From NCBI GenBank assembly GCA_965200945.1, contig OZ241749.1, forward strand, positions 2,604,001-2,668,000: a stretch of DNA of 64,000 nt, in the 5' to 3' direction. The notes beneath the pieces were generated by a model that saw only the letters and a list, made by a program, of their open reading frames with translations, was not told where the DNA came from and made no database searches. Positions within the stretch are counted from its first letter, which is position 1; every line of letters starts with the position of its first letter. Below are positions 8,625 through 14,592 of the stretch, one piece after another. Made by a program: the position numbers and the translations under genes. Source of the DNA: JADCRZ01 sp965200945. Lineage in GTDB: Bacteria; Bacteroidota; Bacteroidia; Chitinophagales; Chitinophagaceae.

Positions 8625-9236
8625 TTATTTTCTCTCTAATTCTTTAACCCTTCGACTCAACATCTCATTCATGCTCTTCAAACTAGCCACCTGCTCCAAC
8701 AAATGCCCCTTCGGCAGCGGCTTTGTCCGGAAAATGTCCAGGCTCTCACCATGATCCTCACACACCGTCACCACCTGGTCCCAGTATGGCCGCCCCTGGC
8801 CGCGCAGAATCTTGTACAGATTCTGTTCCGTCATGCCCAGGCGTTCGACTGCATACTCAGCGATGTTGGTCTTATGCTTATCTAAGATCTCTTTCAGCTT
8901 CCGGCCTACATCCTTTCTGTACTCGTCGCCGTAATTAGCACTTGCTTCCGACAACACATAATCGCCCTCTGTCGTCGCAATGTTTGTCATGCCAAACAAG
9001 TAATCTGGATGTAGACCGTACTTCTTTGATGCAATCTCAATTTGATCTGTGGTAACGCTTTTTGTTCCATACTTCAAACCATGTAAAAACACGGTCCTGT
9101 TTCCATAGCTACTGACACCGAAGTTTTCATAAAACTCGTCAGCATCAATTTCCTTGTTTTGGATTTTTGAATAGAAAAATGTGTAGAATCTCCTTGATGC
9201 TTCATTTCTAAACTTCTCAGTATCAGGAGCTTTCAT
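8625..9236 (-). CDS. Phage repressor-type helix-turn-helix regulator
   Basis: 203 residues. Two helix-turn-helix-like segments are visible: a first around 45-82 ending HPDYLFG, a sequence common at the end of XRE-type domains, and a second at about 124-160 (ERLGMTEQNLYKILRGQG). The last 25 residues are a coiled coil (EQVASLKSMNEMLSRRVKEL), probably for dimerisation. No peptidase domain of the LexA/CI type is present, so induction would not be by classical RecA-stimulated self-cleavage. The gene is divergent from the early operon across a 129-base region with tandem boxes, the expected place of a lysogeny switch. The 3' end is AT-rich and may have been replaced (see the remnant at 7808-7867). 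Confidence 0.75.
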   Translation of the reverse strand: MKAPDTEKFRNEASRRFYTFFYSKIQNKEIDADEFYENFGVSSYGNRTVFLHGLKYGTKSVTTDQIEIASKKYGLHPDYLFGMTNIATTEGDYVLSEASANYGDEYRKDVGRKLKEILDKHKTNIAEYAVERLGMTEQNLYKILRGQGRPYWDQVVTVCEDHGESLDIFRTKPLPKGHLLEQVASLKSMNEMLSRRVKELERK

Positions 9237-9294
9237 ATAAGGGTAGGAAAAATATGTTAAAATCTCGCTTAGAAATTAAATTTTCACATAGATT

Positions 9295-9363
9295 CGCTCT
9301 ATCAAAAATGTATGGTACTACGCGGTAAACATACTGCAAACAAACTGTAAACGCAATAGAGCG
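9295..9363. promoter_or_regulatory. Divergent control region: three 11-bp-spaced boxes inside an inverted repeat
   Basis: The boxes CGGTAAAC (9323-9330), CTGCAAAC (9334-9341) and CTGTAAAC (9345-9352) start exactly 11 bases apart, about one helical turn, and share CKGYAAAC. An 8-bp inverted repeat, CGCTCTAT (9295-9302) and ATAGAGCG (9356-9363), flanks them. The region separates the repressor gene from the early operon. On the minus strand each box reads GTTTR, so GTTTG copies could double as the -33 TTTG element of a repressor promoter, giving autoregulation. Binding by the adjacent repressor is inferred from position only. Confidence 0.6.
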
Positions 9364-9365
9364 CC

Positions 9366-9620
9366 ATGTGTAAATCGAAATTCAATGCCTTAAGGAAACA
9401 ACTGCCTGCACAGTATGCAAAGCTGATCGCGGGGAAACTCGACGGAATCAGCAACAGACAGGTTTTAAACGTCTTCCATGGCCAAACAACCGACCCTGAA
9501 AAAGTTGAAAAAATTTTACGTGCCGCACGTGAATTGGCTGCTCAGATCCGAAAAAATAAGCGCCTTGCGTCGAACAAGAAGAGAATTCATAAAGCAGTGT
9601 CTCCTAAACCTACGGTTTAA
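9366..9620 (+). CDS. Small Cro-like or DNA-binding protein, first early gene
   Basis: 84 residues, strongly basic (KKRIHKAV end). The segment from about 14 to 50 (LPAQYAKLIAGKLDGISNRQ, then QVLNVFHGQTTDP) has the spacing of a helix-turn-helix unit as seen in small XRE/Cro-like proteins of Bacteroidota elements. It is the first gene rightward of the control region, opposite the repressor, which fits a Cro or early-activator role. The start at 9366 lies only 3 bases after the flanking inverted repeat, so translation could itself be affected by operator binding. The function is inferred from position and basic character. Confidence 0.6.
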   Translation: MCKSKFNALRKQLPAQYAKLIAGKLDGISNRQVLNVFHGQTTDPEKVEKILRAARELAAQIRKNKRLASNKKRIHKAVSPKPTV

Positions 9621-9637
9621 TAATAAAGCCTATAAAC

Positions 9638-9889
9638 ATGGATAATACCCCCATTCCAAACAGGTTTTCGCTGGAAGAGGACGCCAGAAACGCGACCAGT
9701 CTGATGAAGTGGCAAAAGGAACTCGATGCCCGGGTAAGAAAGCAAGAACTCCACGGCAAACTTCATCAACTCGACAAGATCGACTATACACTCATCTCGA
9801 ACTGCGAAAAAGACATCGTAAACGCAACCGAGTGTTCAGTGCTCCAAGTATTCACCTACGAAAACGGACAGCTATGCTTAACGATATAG
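9638..9889 (+). CDS. Hypothetical phage early protein
   Basis: 83 residues, mixed charge, with a helical middle (MKWQKELDARVRKQELHGKL). It starts 17 bases after the previous stop and its 3' end overlaps the next start by 16 bases, so it is probably translated as part of the early operon. No domain, signal peptide or membrane segment is recognised. The coupling and codon continuity support it as a real gene; no function can be suggested. Confidence 0.5.
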   Translation: MDNTPIPNRFSLEEDARNATSLMKWQKELDARVRKQELHGKLHQLDKIDYTLISNCEKDIVNATECSVLQVFTYENGQLCLTI

Positions 9890-10287
9890 AATTTTCTGAA
9901 AACTGGAACGGCAAGCTTTTACTTGATCATTTTACCACGATCAGGCTAGAGACACCAGAGAAGTACATCGAGGGGAAACACTTCGAAGTCCGGCTCCGTG
10001 GCGAACTGTTAGGGGTTGCCAAGCTCACCATAGTTCATCCTTTTCGCTACGAACAGCTCAATGACCGCACCGCATTGATTGATTGTGGCAAAAACCAACA
10101 ATATCTACAAACCCTGCTTAGCAGATTCTACGGCCCTATGCCGCCCGGCCGGAAGCTATATCTCCTATTCTTCGAATGGAAAGAAAGAAAATTCGATACA
10201 CAAAGGAAAATGATACGTAAGCACTGGGAGCATTGCATGAAACAAATGCCCCAGGCACTGCAGCAGCAAATGGAATTCGACGATTAA
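9874..10287 (+). CDS. Conserved phage protein, ASCH/PUA-like candidate
   Basis: 137 residues from the ATG at 9874, which overlaps the preceding stop. The frame is open further upstream to 9709, but that part would lie wholly within the previous gene in another frame, so the internal start is preferred. The segment LLDHFTTIRLETPEKYIEGK followed by FEVRLRGELLGVAKL resembles the small beta-barrel opening of ASCH/PUA-like RNA-binding domains, and the end is helical and basic. That fold suggestion is weak. Related proteins are common in early regions of Bacteroidota phages and conjugative elements. No catalytic residues can be assigned. Confidence 0.55.
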   Translation: MLNDIEFSENWNGKLLLDHFTTIRLETPEKYIEGKHFEVRLRGELLGVAKLTIVHPFRYEQLNDRTALIDCGKNQQYLQTLLSRFYGPMPPGRKLYLLFFEWKERKFDTQRKMIRKHWEHCMKQMPQALQQQMEFDD

Positions 10288-10322
10288 TCTGAAGTCTGGT
10301 TTTAGGTTTAGGGGTTTTAAGT

Positions 10323-10342
10323 CCGGGTGTTTCTACACCCGG
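10323..10342 (+). promoter_or_regulatory. NTCT-loop hairpin 1 in early operon
   Basis: CCGGGTGT-TTCT-ACACCCGG is a perfect 8-bp stem with a four-base loop, lying 35 bases after one gene and 27 before the next start (10370). It is the first of three hairpins with the same loop pattern (core GTNTCTAC) in this operon. It lacks the T-run of a normal terminator (TTATTTCT follows). An RNA-level role, such as processing, protein binding or attenuation, is inferred. Confidence 0.6.
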
Positions 10343-10369
10343 TTATTTCTAACGATCAAATTTTTCTAT

Positions 10370-10513
10370 ATGCAAGATCATCTCTTATGCCTGTTCATCC
10401 TGATCGTGGTCTTCAAGCTCGGCTGCTGGTACGGCCACGACCAGGATCACAGGCAACAAAAGCGAAAGCGCGAACAACAGCTTTCTGCATTGCCAAGGGT
10501 GGGACGGAGGTGA
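10370..10513 (+). CDS. Small membrane protein, 47 aa
   Basis: A 47-codon frame beginning MQDHLLCLFILIVVFKLGCW with a hydrophobic segment at about residues 5-20, followed by a hydrophilic tail rich in Gln, Lys and Arg (HRQQKRKREQQL). This is the shape of a small single-span membrane protein with a cytoplasmic basic tail. It fills the space between hairpins 1 and 2 of the early operon, so every hairpin is followed by a gene. Small membrane proteins in phage early regions can be superinfection-exclusion or lysis factors, but nothing specific supports either. Its short length makes the call moderate. Confidence 0.5.
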   Translation: MQDHLLCLFILIVVFKLGCWYGHDQDHRQQKRKREQQLSALPRVGRR

Positions 10514-10536
10514 TCCTCCTCTTGGTAAGCACCAGG

Positions 10537-10556
10537 CAGCCGGTATCTACCGGCTG
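10537..10556 (+). promoter_or_regulatory. NTCT-loop hairpin 2 in early operon
   Basis: CAGCCGGT-ATCT-ACCGGCTG is a perfect 8-bp stem and four-base loop, lying 23 bases after the small membrane protein gene and 40 bases before the start at 10597. The loop and closing pairs (GTATCTAC) follow the same pattern as the hairpins at 10323 and 11024 although the stem sequences differ. That is what selection for a structure plus loop sequence would leave. Confidence 0.6.
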
Positions 10557-10596
10557 TATTCTCCGCAAATTTTTCATCATCATAAAAAATCAAACA

Positions 10597-10995
10597 ATGG
10601 CTAAAAACTTCAACCTCGACGCAAAGAGGATTACAAACCTGCTACAGTTTCAGGACACTGAGCTCCAGTTGGGATTACTCAACGGTATGATCGATCAGAC
10701 CATCCACCACCATGTTGTCGAATCTAACGACAACGACGAGTATGACCGGCTCATCCTCCGTGGAGGGAAAATTCTCGACAAGTATGCCCCTTCCGAAAAG
10801 AAACCGCTGATGCAAAAGGTTTCCGACATCCTGTACCTGGAGCACGACGACAAGAAAAAGTATTATCAAACGGTCGTGGACTCAGAAACCGCCTTCCTGC
10901 CGGTCCTGTCCACCTTCAAAGACACCATCATCGATTTTACTGCACTTGAACCGCAGGCACCTGTAGTATTGGAAGCACCTGCAACAGCAGCGTAA
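10597..10995 (+). CDS. Hypothetical phage early protein
   Basis: 132 residues from the ATG at 10597 (MAKNFNLDAKRITNLLQFQD). The open frame extends upstream to 10327, but that stretch runs through hairpins 1 and 2 and over the 47-residue gene, so it is not used. The protein is acidic and mostly helical, ends in an Ala/Pro/Val-rich tail (VVLEAPATAA), and has no recognisable domain, signal peptide or catalytic motif. The region before the start (CATCATCATAAAAAATCAAACA) is A-rich, typical of Bacteroidota translation starts, which lack a strong Shine-Dalgarno sequence. Function unknown. Confidence 0.6.
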   Translation: MAKNFNLDAKRITNLLQFQDTELQLGLLNGMIDQTIHHHVVESNDNDEYDRLILRGGKILDKYAPSEKKPLMQKVSDILYLEHDDKKKYYQTVVDSETAFLPVLSTFKDTIIDFTALEPQAPVVLEAPATAA

Positions 10996-11023
10996 GAGTT
11001 TCATATGGCAAGCAATCGTTAAG

Positions 11024-11045
11024 GCGGCCTGTGTCTACAGGCTGC
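11024..11045 (+). promoter_or_regulatory. NTCT-loop hairpin 3 in early operon
   Basis: A 9-bp stem (11024-11032 with 11037-11045, one G-T pair) closes the loop GTCT; the core TGTGTCTACA matches the other two hairpins. It lies 28 bases after the preceding stop and 39 bases before the start of the Acb2-like gene at 11085. The G-T pair in place of G-C is a structure-preserving substitution. Confidence 0.58.
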
Positions 11046-11084
11046 TTATATAAAATCATTTTTCATCACTCATAAACTCGAATC

Positions 11085-11309
11085 ATGGGACAAACATTTG
11101 GCGAACAAAGGGTAGGCTTATCATTCAATCCATCCAATCTGGATGATGTGGCAAGATGCAAGAAAACATTTGCCGATGCGATCGATCAACTGCATGTATT
11201 GCAACACTCTTCCGGAAGCATGGAGCAGAGAAAGCTCTGTGAAAAAGCGATCGACGAAGCTTTGATAGCACAGATGCTTGCTGTAAAGGCGATCACTTGG
11301 AAAGACTGA
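11085..11309 (+). CDS. Small phage protein resembling Acb2/Tad1 hairpin family (candidate signal-nucleotide sponge)
   Basis: 74 residues: an N-terminal MGQTFGEQRVGLSFNPS followed by two helices, about 18-38 (DDVARCKKTFADAIDQL) and about 45-70 (EQRKLCEKAIDEALIAQML then AVKAITW). The layout, the FNPS lead-in and the final (M)xAVKA block resemble short phage proteins assigned to the Acb2/Tad1 helical-hairpin family, known to bind cyclic oligonucleotide signals of CBASS or Thoeris defence. This is a judgement from memory of family sequences, not from a search. It is preceded by hairpin 3 and followed by a strong terminator. If the family call is wrong, it is a hypothetical early protein. Confidence 0.5.
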   Translation: MGQTFGEQRVGLSFNPSNLDDVARCKKTFADAIDQLHVLQHSSGSMEQRKLCEKAIDEALIAQMLAVKAITWKD

Positions 11310-11357
11310 TTGAACCGGCTCACTGCATTTCACCTATGAGAAACATTCCTGTTAAGT

Positions 11358-11390
11358 ATGCCAGGGTCAAAAACCAACCCTGGCATTTTT
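11358..11390 (+). terminator. Intrinsic terminator after the first early gene set
   Basis: ATGCCAGGGT (11358-11367) and ACCCTGGCAT (11377-11386) form a perfect 10-bp stem with a 9-base A-rich loop, followed by TTTT. It lies 48 bases after the Acb2-like gene and 28 bases before the primase start. It is well placed to reduce or stop transcription before the replication genes, so antitermination or an internal promoter may be needed. Confidence 0.75.
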
Positions 11391-11417
11391 AACCACTTAT
11401 GTAACGCATTCACCACA

Positions 11418-12515
11418 ATGATCAAGCAATCGACGATAGATGAAGTAAGGGCCCAAATGGATACCCAAGAAGTACTGCAGGATCATGGCGTAGTATTTAA
11501 AAAGGAAACAGCCTGCTGCCCCTTTCACAAGGAGAAGACCCCCAGCCTTCACATCTGGCGCCGGCAGAACACCTACAAGTGTTTCGGTTGTGGCAAAAGC
11601 GGTGATGCCATCACCTTCCTGATGGAGCACGAGCGCCTCACTTTCGTCGAAGCGGTGGAATGGCTGGCCAACAAATACGGAACCGTCATTGAATACGACC
11701 AGGTTGCCCAACAGGAAAGCCAGGAAAAGAAAGACGATCGGCAGGAGATGCTTGCCGTGCTCACCTGGGCACATAAAAAATATGAGGACATGCTGTATGC
11801 CCTTCCGGACGAAAGTGACGCATGGCGGTTCCTGCACAATCGCGGTTACGACGCTGATACCTGCCGGCGCTGGAGCCTCGGCTTCGCTCCGGATGATTCA
11901 AAGTTTGTCACCACTTCCCTCATCAACATGGGCAAGTTCCAGCCGGCCACTGGTATCGGGCTGGTATGGACCAAGGAGGCCCGGAACTGGGACTTTCACC
12001 GCAACCGCATCATCATACCCATTCACAATGCCAGCGGTCAGCTGGTGGGCTTCGCCGGCCGCGATATCAGTAATGCCTCCGGCAGCGCCAAATACCTCAA
12101 CCCGGTAGAAAGCCCGGTTTACAACAAACAGCAGATCTGGTTTGGCCTCGACAAGGCCATGAAAGCCATGCGGGAAGAAAGTTATGTCTATATAGTCGAA
12201 GGCTACTTCGACGTGATGAGCCTGCACCTGGCTGGCCTGGAGAATACCGTCGCGGGCTGCGGCACCGAAGTCACCGAGCTGCAGTGCAAGCTTCTCAAAC
12301 GCTACACCAGCCACGTAGTGATCTGCTTTGACAACGACCTGGACAAAGAACAATCCGGCAAGAAGAACGCCGGCGTCGATAAAATGATGAAGCTGATCAA
12401 CCTCTTCCTGAAGCTCGACTTCAAAGTGGAAATGATCGAGATCCCCGCCGGCGGAGATCCCGATGAGTACGCAAGGCGCTGGCAGCCGGAACTGATCGAG
12501 GAAGAAAATTTTTAA
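11418..12515 (+). CDS. DnaG-type phage primase (CHC2 zinc finger and Toprim)
   Basis: 365 residues from the ATG at 11418 (MIKQSTIDEV); the frame is open upstream but that part overlaps the terminator. The zinc-binding domain is at 20-85 with C34-x2-H37 and C55-x2-C58 (CPFHKEKTPS, YKCFGCGKSGD). The catalytic N-subdomain includes NRIIIPIHN and GFAGR (about 196-215), and the Toprim domain carries E261 (YIVEGYFD) and the DxD pair D305/D307 (ICFDNDLD). This is the RNA-priming core of bacterial DnaG, but the protein stops after Toprim, lacking the helicase-binding C-terminal domain of a 600-residue host DnaG. No helicase gene is adjacent. It probably primes phage replication using a host or distal helicase. 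SSB follows 17 bases downstream. Confidence 0.9.
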   Translation: MIKQSTIDEVRAQMDTQEVLQDHGVVFKKETACCPFHKEKTPSLHIWRRQNTYKCFGCGKSGDAITFLMEHERLTFVEAVEWLANKYGTVIEYDQVAQQESQEKKDDRQEMLAVLTWAHKKYEDMLYALPDESDAWRFLHNRGYDADTCRRWSLGFAPDDSKFVTTSLINMGKFQPATGIGLVWTKEARNWDFHRNRIIIPIHNASGQLVGFAGRDISNASGSAKYLNPVESPVYNKQQIWFGLDKAMKAMREESYVYIVEGYFDVMSLHLAGLENTVAGCGTEVTELQCKLLKRYTSHVVICFDNDLDKEQSGKKNAGVDKMMKLINLFLKLDFKVEMIEIPAGGDPDEYARRWQPELIEEENF

Positions 12516-12532
12516 ATCAAAATCATACAAGA

Positions 12533-12934
12533 ATGGTAACACTACAGGCCATCGGCCACCTTGGTAAAGACGCGATCGTAAAAGACATCAACGGCAAAAC
12601 CGTGATCAACTTCTCCGTCGCACACAGTCAGAAGATCAAAAAGACGGACGGCACAGAAGTAAACAAAACCCTCTGGGTAGAATGCGCCTGGTGGACGGAG
12701 CGCACCAAAATCGCCAGCTTCCTGAAAAAAGGCACTCAGGTGCACGTATCCGGAACTCCTGCCCTGGATACCTACAGAAATTCCGAAAACGTCACCGTGG
12801 CCACGCTACGCCTCCGGGTGGGTGATGTGGTTCTGCTCGGGAGCAAAAGGGAAGAAGGATCTACCGAAGCCGCTACTGCCCATGCCGCCGAGCAGGTCAC
12901 AGAAGGCGAAACCATGGACGACTTACCCTTTTAA
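12533..12934 (+). CDS. ssb: Single-stranded DNA-binding protein
   Basis: 133 residues. The N-terminal 105 residues form the OB-fold of bacterial SSB: MVTLQAIGHLGKDA, the central WVECAWWTERTKIASFLKKG block, and VHVSGTPALDTYRN. A short flexible linker is followed by the acidic tip DDLPF, the conserved end through which SSB recruits replication and repair enzymes. It follows the primase by 17 bases and forms a replication module with it. The linker is shorter than in host SSB, which is usual for phage copies. Confidence 0.9.
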   Translation: MVTLQAIGHLGKDAIVKDINGKTVINFSVAHSQKIKKTDGTEVNKTLWVECAWWTERTKIASFLKKGTQVHVSGTPALDTYRNSENVTVATLRLRVGDVVLLGSKREEGSTEAATAHAAEQVTEGETMDDLPF

Positions 12935-12944
12935 ATCCTTCCGT

Positions 12945-13133
12945 ATGGATGAAAGCCTCAACATAGAGTATCATGTCCGGCGCTTGGTGCTGATCGCCAT
13001 CAGCAAGCATCGAACCAAAGAGCAGGCCGCCCAGGCGCTGGGCATCTCGGTCCGGACGCTCTACTGGTATCAAAAAAAGTTCAACTACTCAAAACATAAC
13101 GATGACATTTCAGGACCTGAACACCGGCAATGA
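12945..13133 (+). CDS. Small Fis-type helix-turn-helix protein
   Basis: 62 residues. Nearly the whole protein is one helical DNA-binding unit: YHVRRLVLIAISKHRTKEQA leading into AAQALGISVRTLYWYQKKF, a Fis/NtrC-type helix-turn-helix. It begins 10 bases after the ssb stop and overlaps the next gene by 32 bases in a different frame. The open frame continues upstream into ssb but the ATG at 12945 is the only sensible start. Candidate roles are late-gene activator or nucleoid-type regulator of the phage; no target site was identified. Confidence 0.65.
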   Translation: MDESLNIEYHVRRLVLIAISKHRTKEQAAQALGISVRTLYWYQKKFNYSKHNDDISGPEHRQ

Positions 13134-13377
13134 TCTGATCAGAAGGATCCAAAACATCGATGTCATTCTGACTCAATACGACAGCCTGCATGGACAAGGT
13201 CTGCAGGCTGTAGATGTAACTTTTGGATATGGAGATTATGGCAGTTTTTCCTTCCATGATCCCGAACATCAGGTCGTAGATGCGCTGGCAGCCACCTTCA
13301 TCACCAACCTCACCAATTACCGCAACCAGCTCCAGCAGCAGTTCGACCAGCTGGGCACCGGTGGCGGGGCCGATTAA
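13102..13377 (+). CDS. Hypothetical phage protein
   Basis: 91 residues, acidic N-terminal half and a helical Gln-rich end (NQLQQQFDQLG). Starts inside the 3' end of the preceding HTH gene, typical of tightly packed phage operons, and ends 10 bases before the next start. No domain or localisation signal is recognised. A structural or replication-accessory role is possible but not supported. Confidence 0.55.
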   Translation: MTFQDLNTGNDLIRRIQNIDVILTQYDSLHGQGLQAVDVTFGYGDYGSFSFHDPEHQVVDALAATFITNLTNYRNQLQQQFDQLGTGGGAD

Positions 13378-13387
13378 AACCGATCCC

Positions 13388-13654
13388 ATGTCAGACATCG
13401 TAGGAAAAAAGTTCACCATCATCACCAAGGAGCCCACCACGGACCTGTACCGCACCCGTACCGTTCTTATTGAAGATCAGTTCTACGAAGACGGCCAGCG
13501 CATGTACCGAGTCCGAGAGCGCGGCCGGCCACCATTCGCCGCGATCGCGGATATATATGATCAGTACTTCAAAATCAGGAAAGGCGAGATCCGGCCGAAG
13601 GGTTATAAAGGAGCCAGTTTAGGTGGGCCGGGAGTACGTTTAAGCGAGTATTAA
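13388..13654 (+). CDS. Hypothetical basic phage protein
   Basis: 88 residues from the ATG at 13388 (MSDIVGKKFTIITKEPTTDL); the open frame reaches back to 13280 within the previous gene, so the internal start is chosen. Rich in Arg and aromatic residues with a Gly/Arg tail (GASLGGPGVRLSEY). The N-terminal half is probably a small beta barrel. No known motif. It is part of the continuous early operon. Confidence 0.5.
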   Translation: MSDIVGKKFTIITKEPTTDLYRTRTVLIEDQFYEDGQRMYRVRERGRPPFAAIADIYDQYFKIRKGEIRPKGYKGASLGGPGVRLSEY

Positions 13655-13674
13655 TTCACCTCAAATACATTACA

Positions 13675-14070
13675 ATGAAACTGAAAGAATTTAATGAAGA
13701 AACCTGCACACAGCTACGATCAACTTTGCCTTCATTAGGCATCAATTTCAAAACTGGTCTCTTTAACTTCAACAAAACAGCGTGCGATTTACTCGGATTA
13801 AAAAATAACGACCAGGTTATCTTTTTGCAAGATGAGGATGAGCCGCAATGTTGGTATGTTGAAAAGGTTAAGAGCAAAGGTTTTATGGTCCGCGAAAAAT
13901 CGAACGTATCAACGGGAGTGCTGTTTAACAATTCCAATTTGGCCAAACAAATAAAGGAGAACGTTGATGCTGATTCAAAAAGCGCCCGCATTTTGATTGC
14001 AGGCAAAGCCACCGAGGCGGAAAAGCGAAAATTGTGGGGATTGCTTTTCGTTACTCACAGCACTTCTTAG
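13675..14070 (+). CDS. Hypothetical phage protein, AT-richer than neighbours
   Basis: 131 residues, Lys/Asn-rich and visibly lower in G+C than the genes on both sides, suggesting recent arrival in the operon. The sequence shows a helical start (KLKEFNEETCTQLRSTL), a beta-rich middle (NNDQVIFLQDEDEPQCWYVEK, shown in part) and a basic end. No family is recognised. It ends 25 bases before the HNH gene. Confidence 0.5.
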   Translation: MKLKEFNEETCTQLRSTLPSLGINFKTGLFNFNKTACDLLGLKNNDQVIFLQDEDEPQCWYVEKVKSKGFMVREKSNVSTGVLFNNSNLAKQIKENVDADSKSARILIAGKATEAEKRKLWGLLFVTHSTS

Positions 14071-14095
14071 TATCAAGTTCAATTCCCTGACCATT

Positions 14096-14401
14096 ATGCC
14101 AATCGACTACAAAAAATATCATCCCAAATGGTCGCTGATCAGCCGGCTGATCAGGTTCACCAGGGCAAAGAATCATTGTGAGTGGTGTGGAGCAGCCAAC
14201 GGTCAACCGAACCCGATCACCGGCACAAAAGTGGTTCTTACTGTCGCACACATTGATCGGAACCGCAACAACAATCGCTTCTGGAACTTGGCAGCCCTTT
14301 GCCAACGCTGTCATCTGAATCATGATCGATGTGACCATATCTTCAACCGGAAGTATGGACGGGAAACCAAATACGTGAACGGAAAACTGTTTTTGCTGTA
14401 A
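14096..14401 (+). CDS. HNH endonuclease family protein (small)
   Basis: 101 residues from the ATG at 14096; the longer open frame upstream overlaps the preceding gene. It carries a compact HNH motif: CEWCGAANGQ (first zinc-binding pair), LTVAHIDRNRNNNRFWNLAA (catalytic His with the Asn) and LCQRCHLNHDR (second zinc pair and His). This is a free-standing single-domain nuclease of the type found near packaging or replication genes in phages, where HNH proteins assist terminase or act in homing. It abuts the next gene (TAATG overlap). Confidence 0.8.
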   Translation: MPIDYKKYHPKWSLISRLIRFTRAKNHCEWCGAANGQPNPITGTKVVLTVAHIDRNRNNNRFWNLAALCQRCHLNHDRCDHIFNRKYGRETKYVNGKLFLL

Positions 14402-14592
14402 TGAATAGCCAGGCTAAGATACTGTCACTCAAACCCAACGCGCCTCCACTGACGGGCAAAAAAGGTTTGTTGACAGCGGAGGACGAAAAGTTTTTAGATT
14501 TATTGGCTCAAGCCATCGCAAAACACATCATTTCCAAGGCGTATGAAAAAAGGCATCCGGTATCTCCGCATCAGCAAAGAGAGGCAATCTAA
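14401..14592 (+). CDS. Small hypothetical protein preceding the integrase
   Basis: 63 residues, start overlapping the HNH stop by one base and 3' end overlapping the integrase gene by 50 bases. Basic; the C-terminal half is helical (DEKFLDLLAQAIAKHIISKA). Small proteins of this size in front of integrases often act as directionality factors or regulators, but no excisionase-type domain is visible, so this is position only. Confidence 0.5.
   Translation: MNSQAKILSLKPNAPPLTGKKGLLTAEDEKFLDLLAQAIAKHIISKAYEKRHPVSPHQQREAI

Noticed and set aside
10327..10596. Extended N-terminus for the hypothetical early protein
   Set aside because: It would run through two hairpins and over another gene; an ATG with clean context exists at 10597.
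11358..11390. Fourth member of the NTCT hairpin family
   Set aside because: Its loop (9 bases, CAAAAACCA) and T-run are those of a normal terminator and do not contain the NTCT core.
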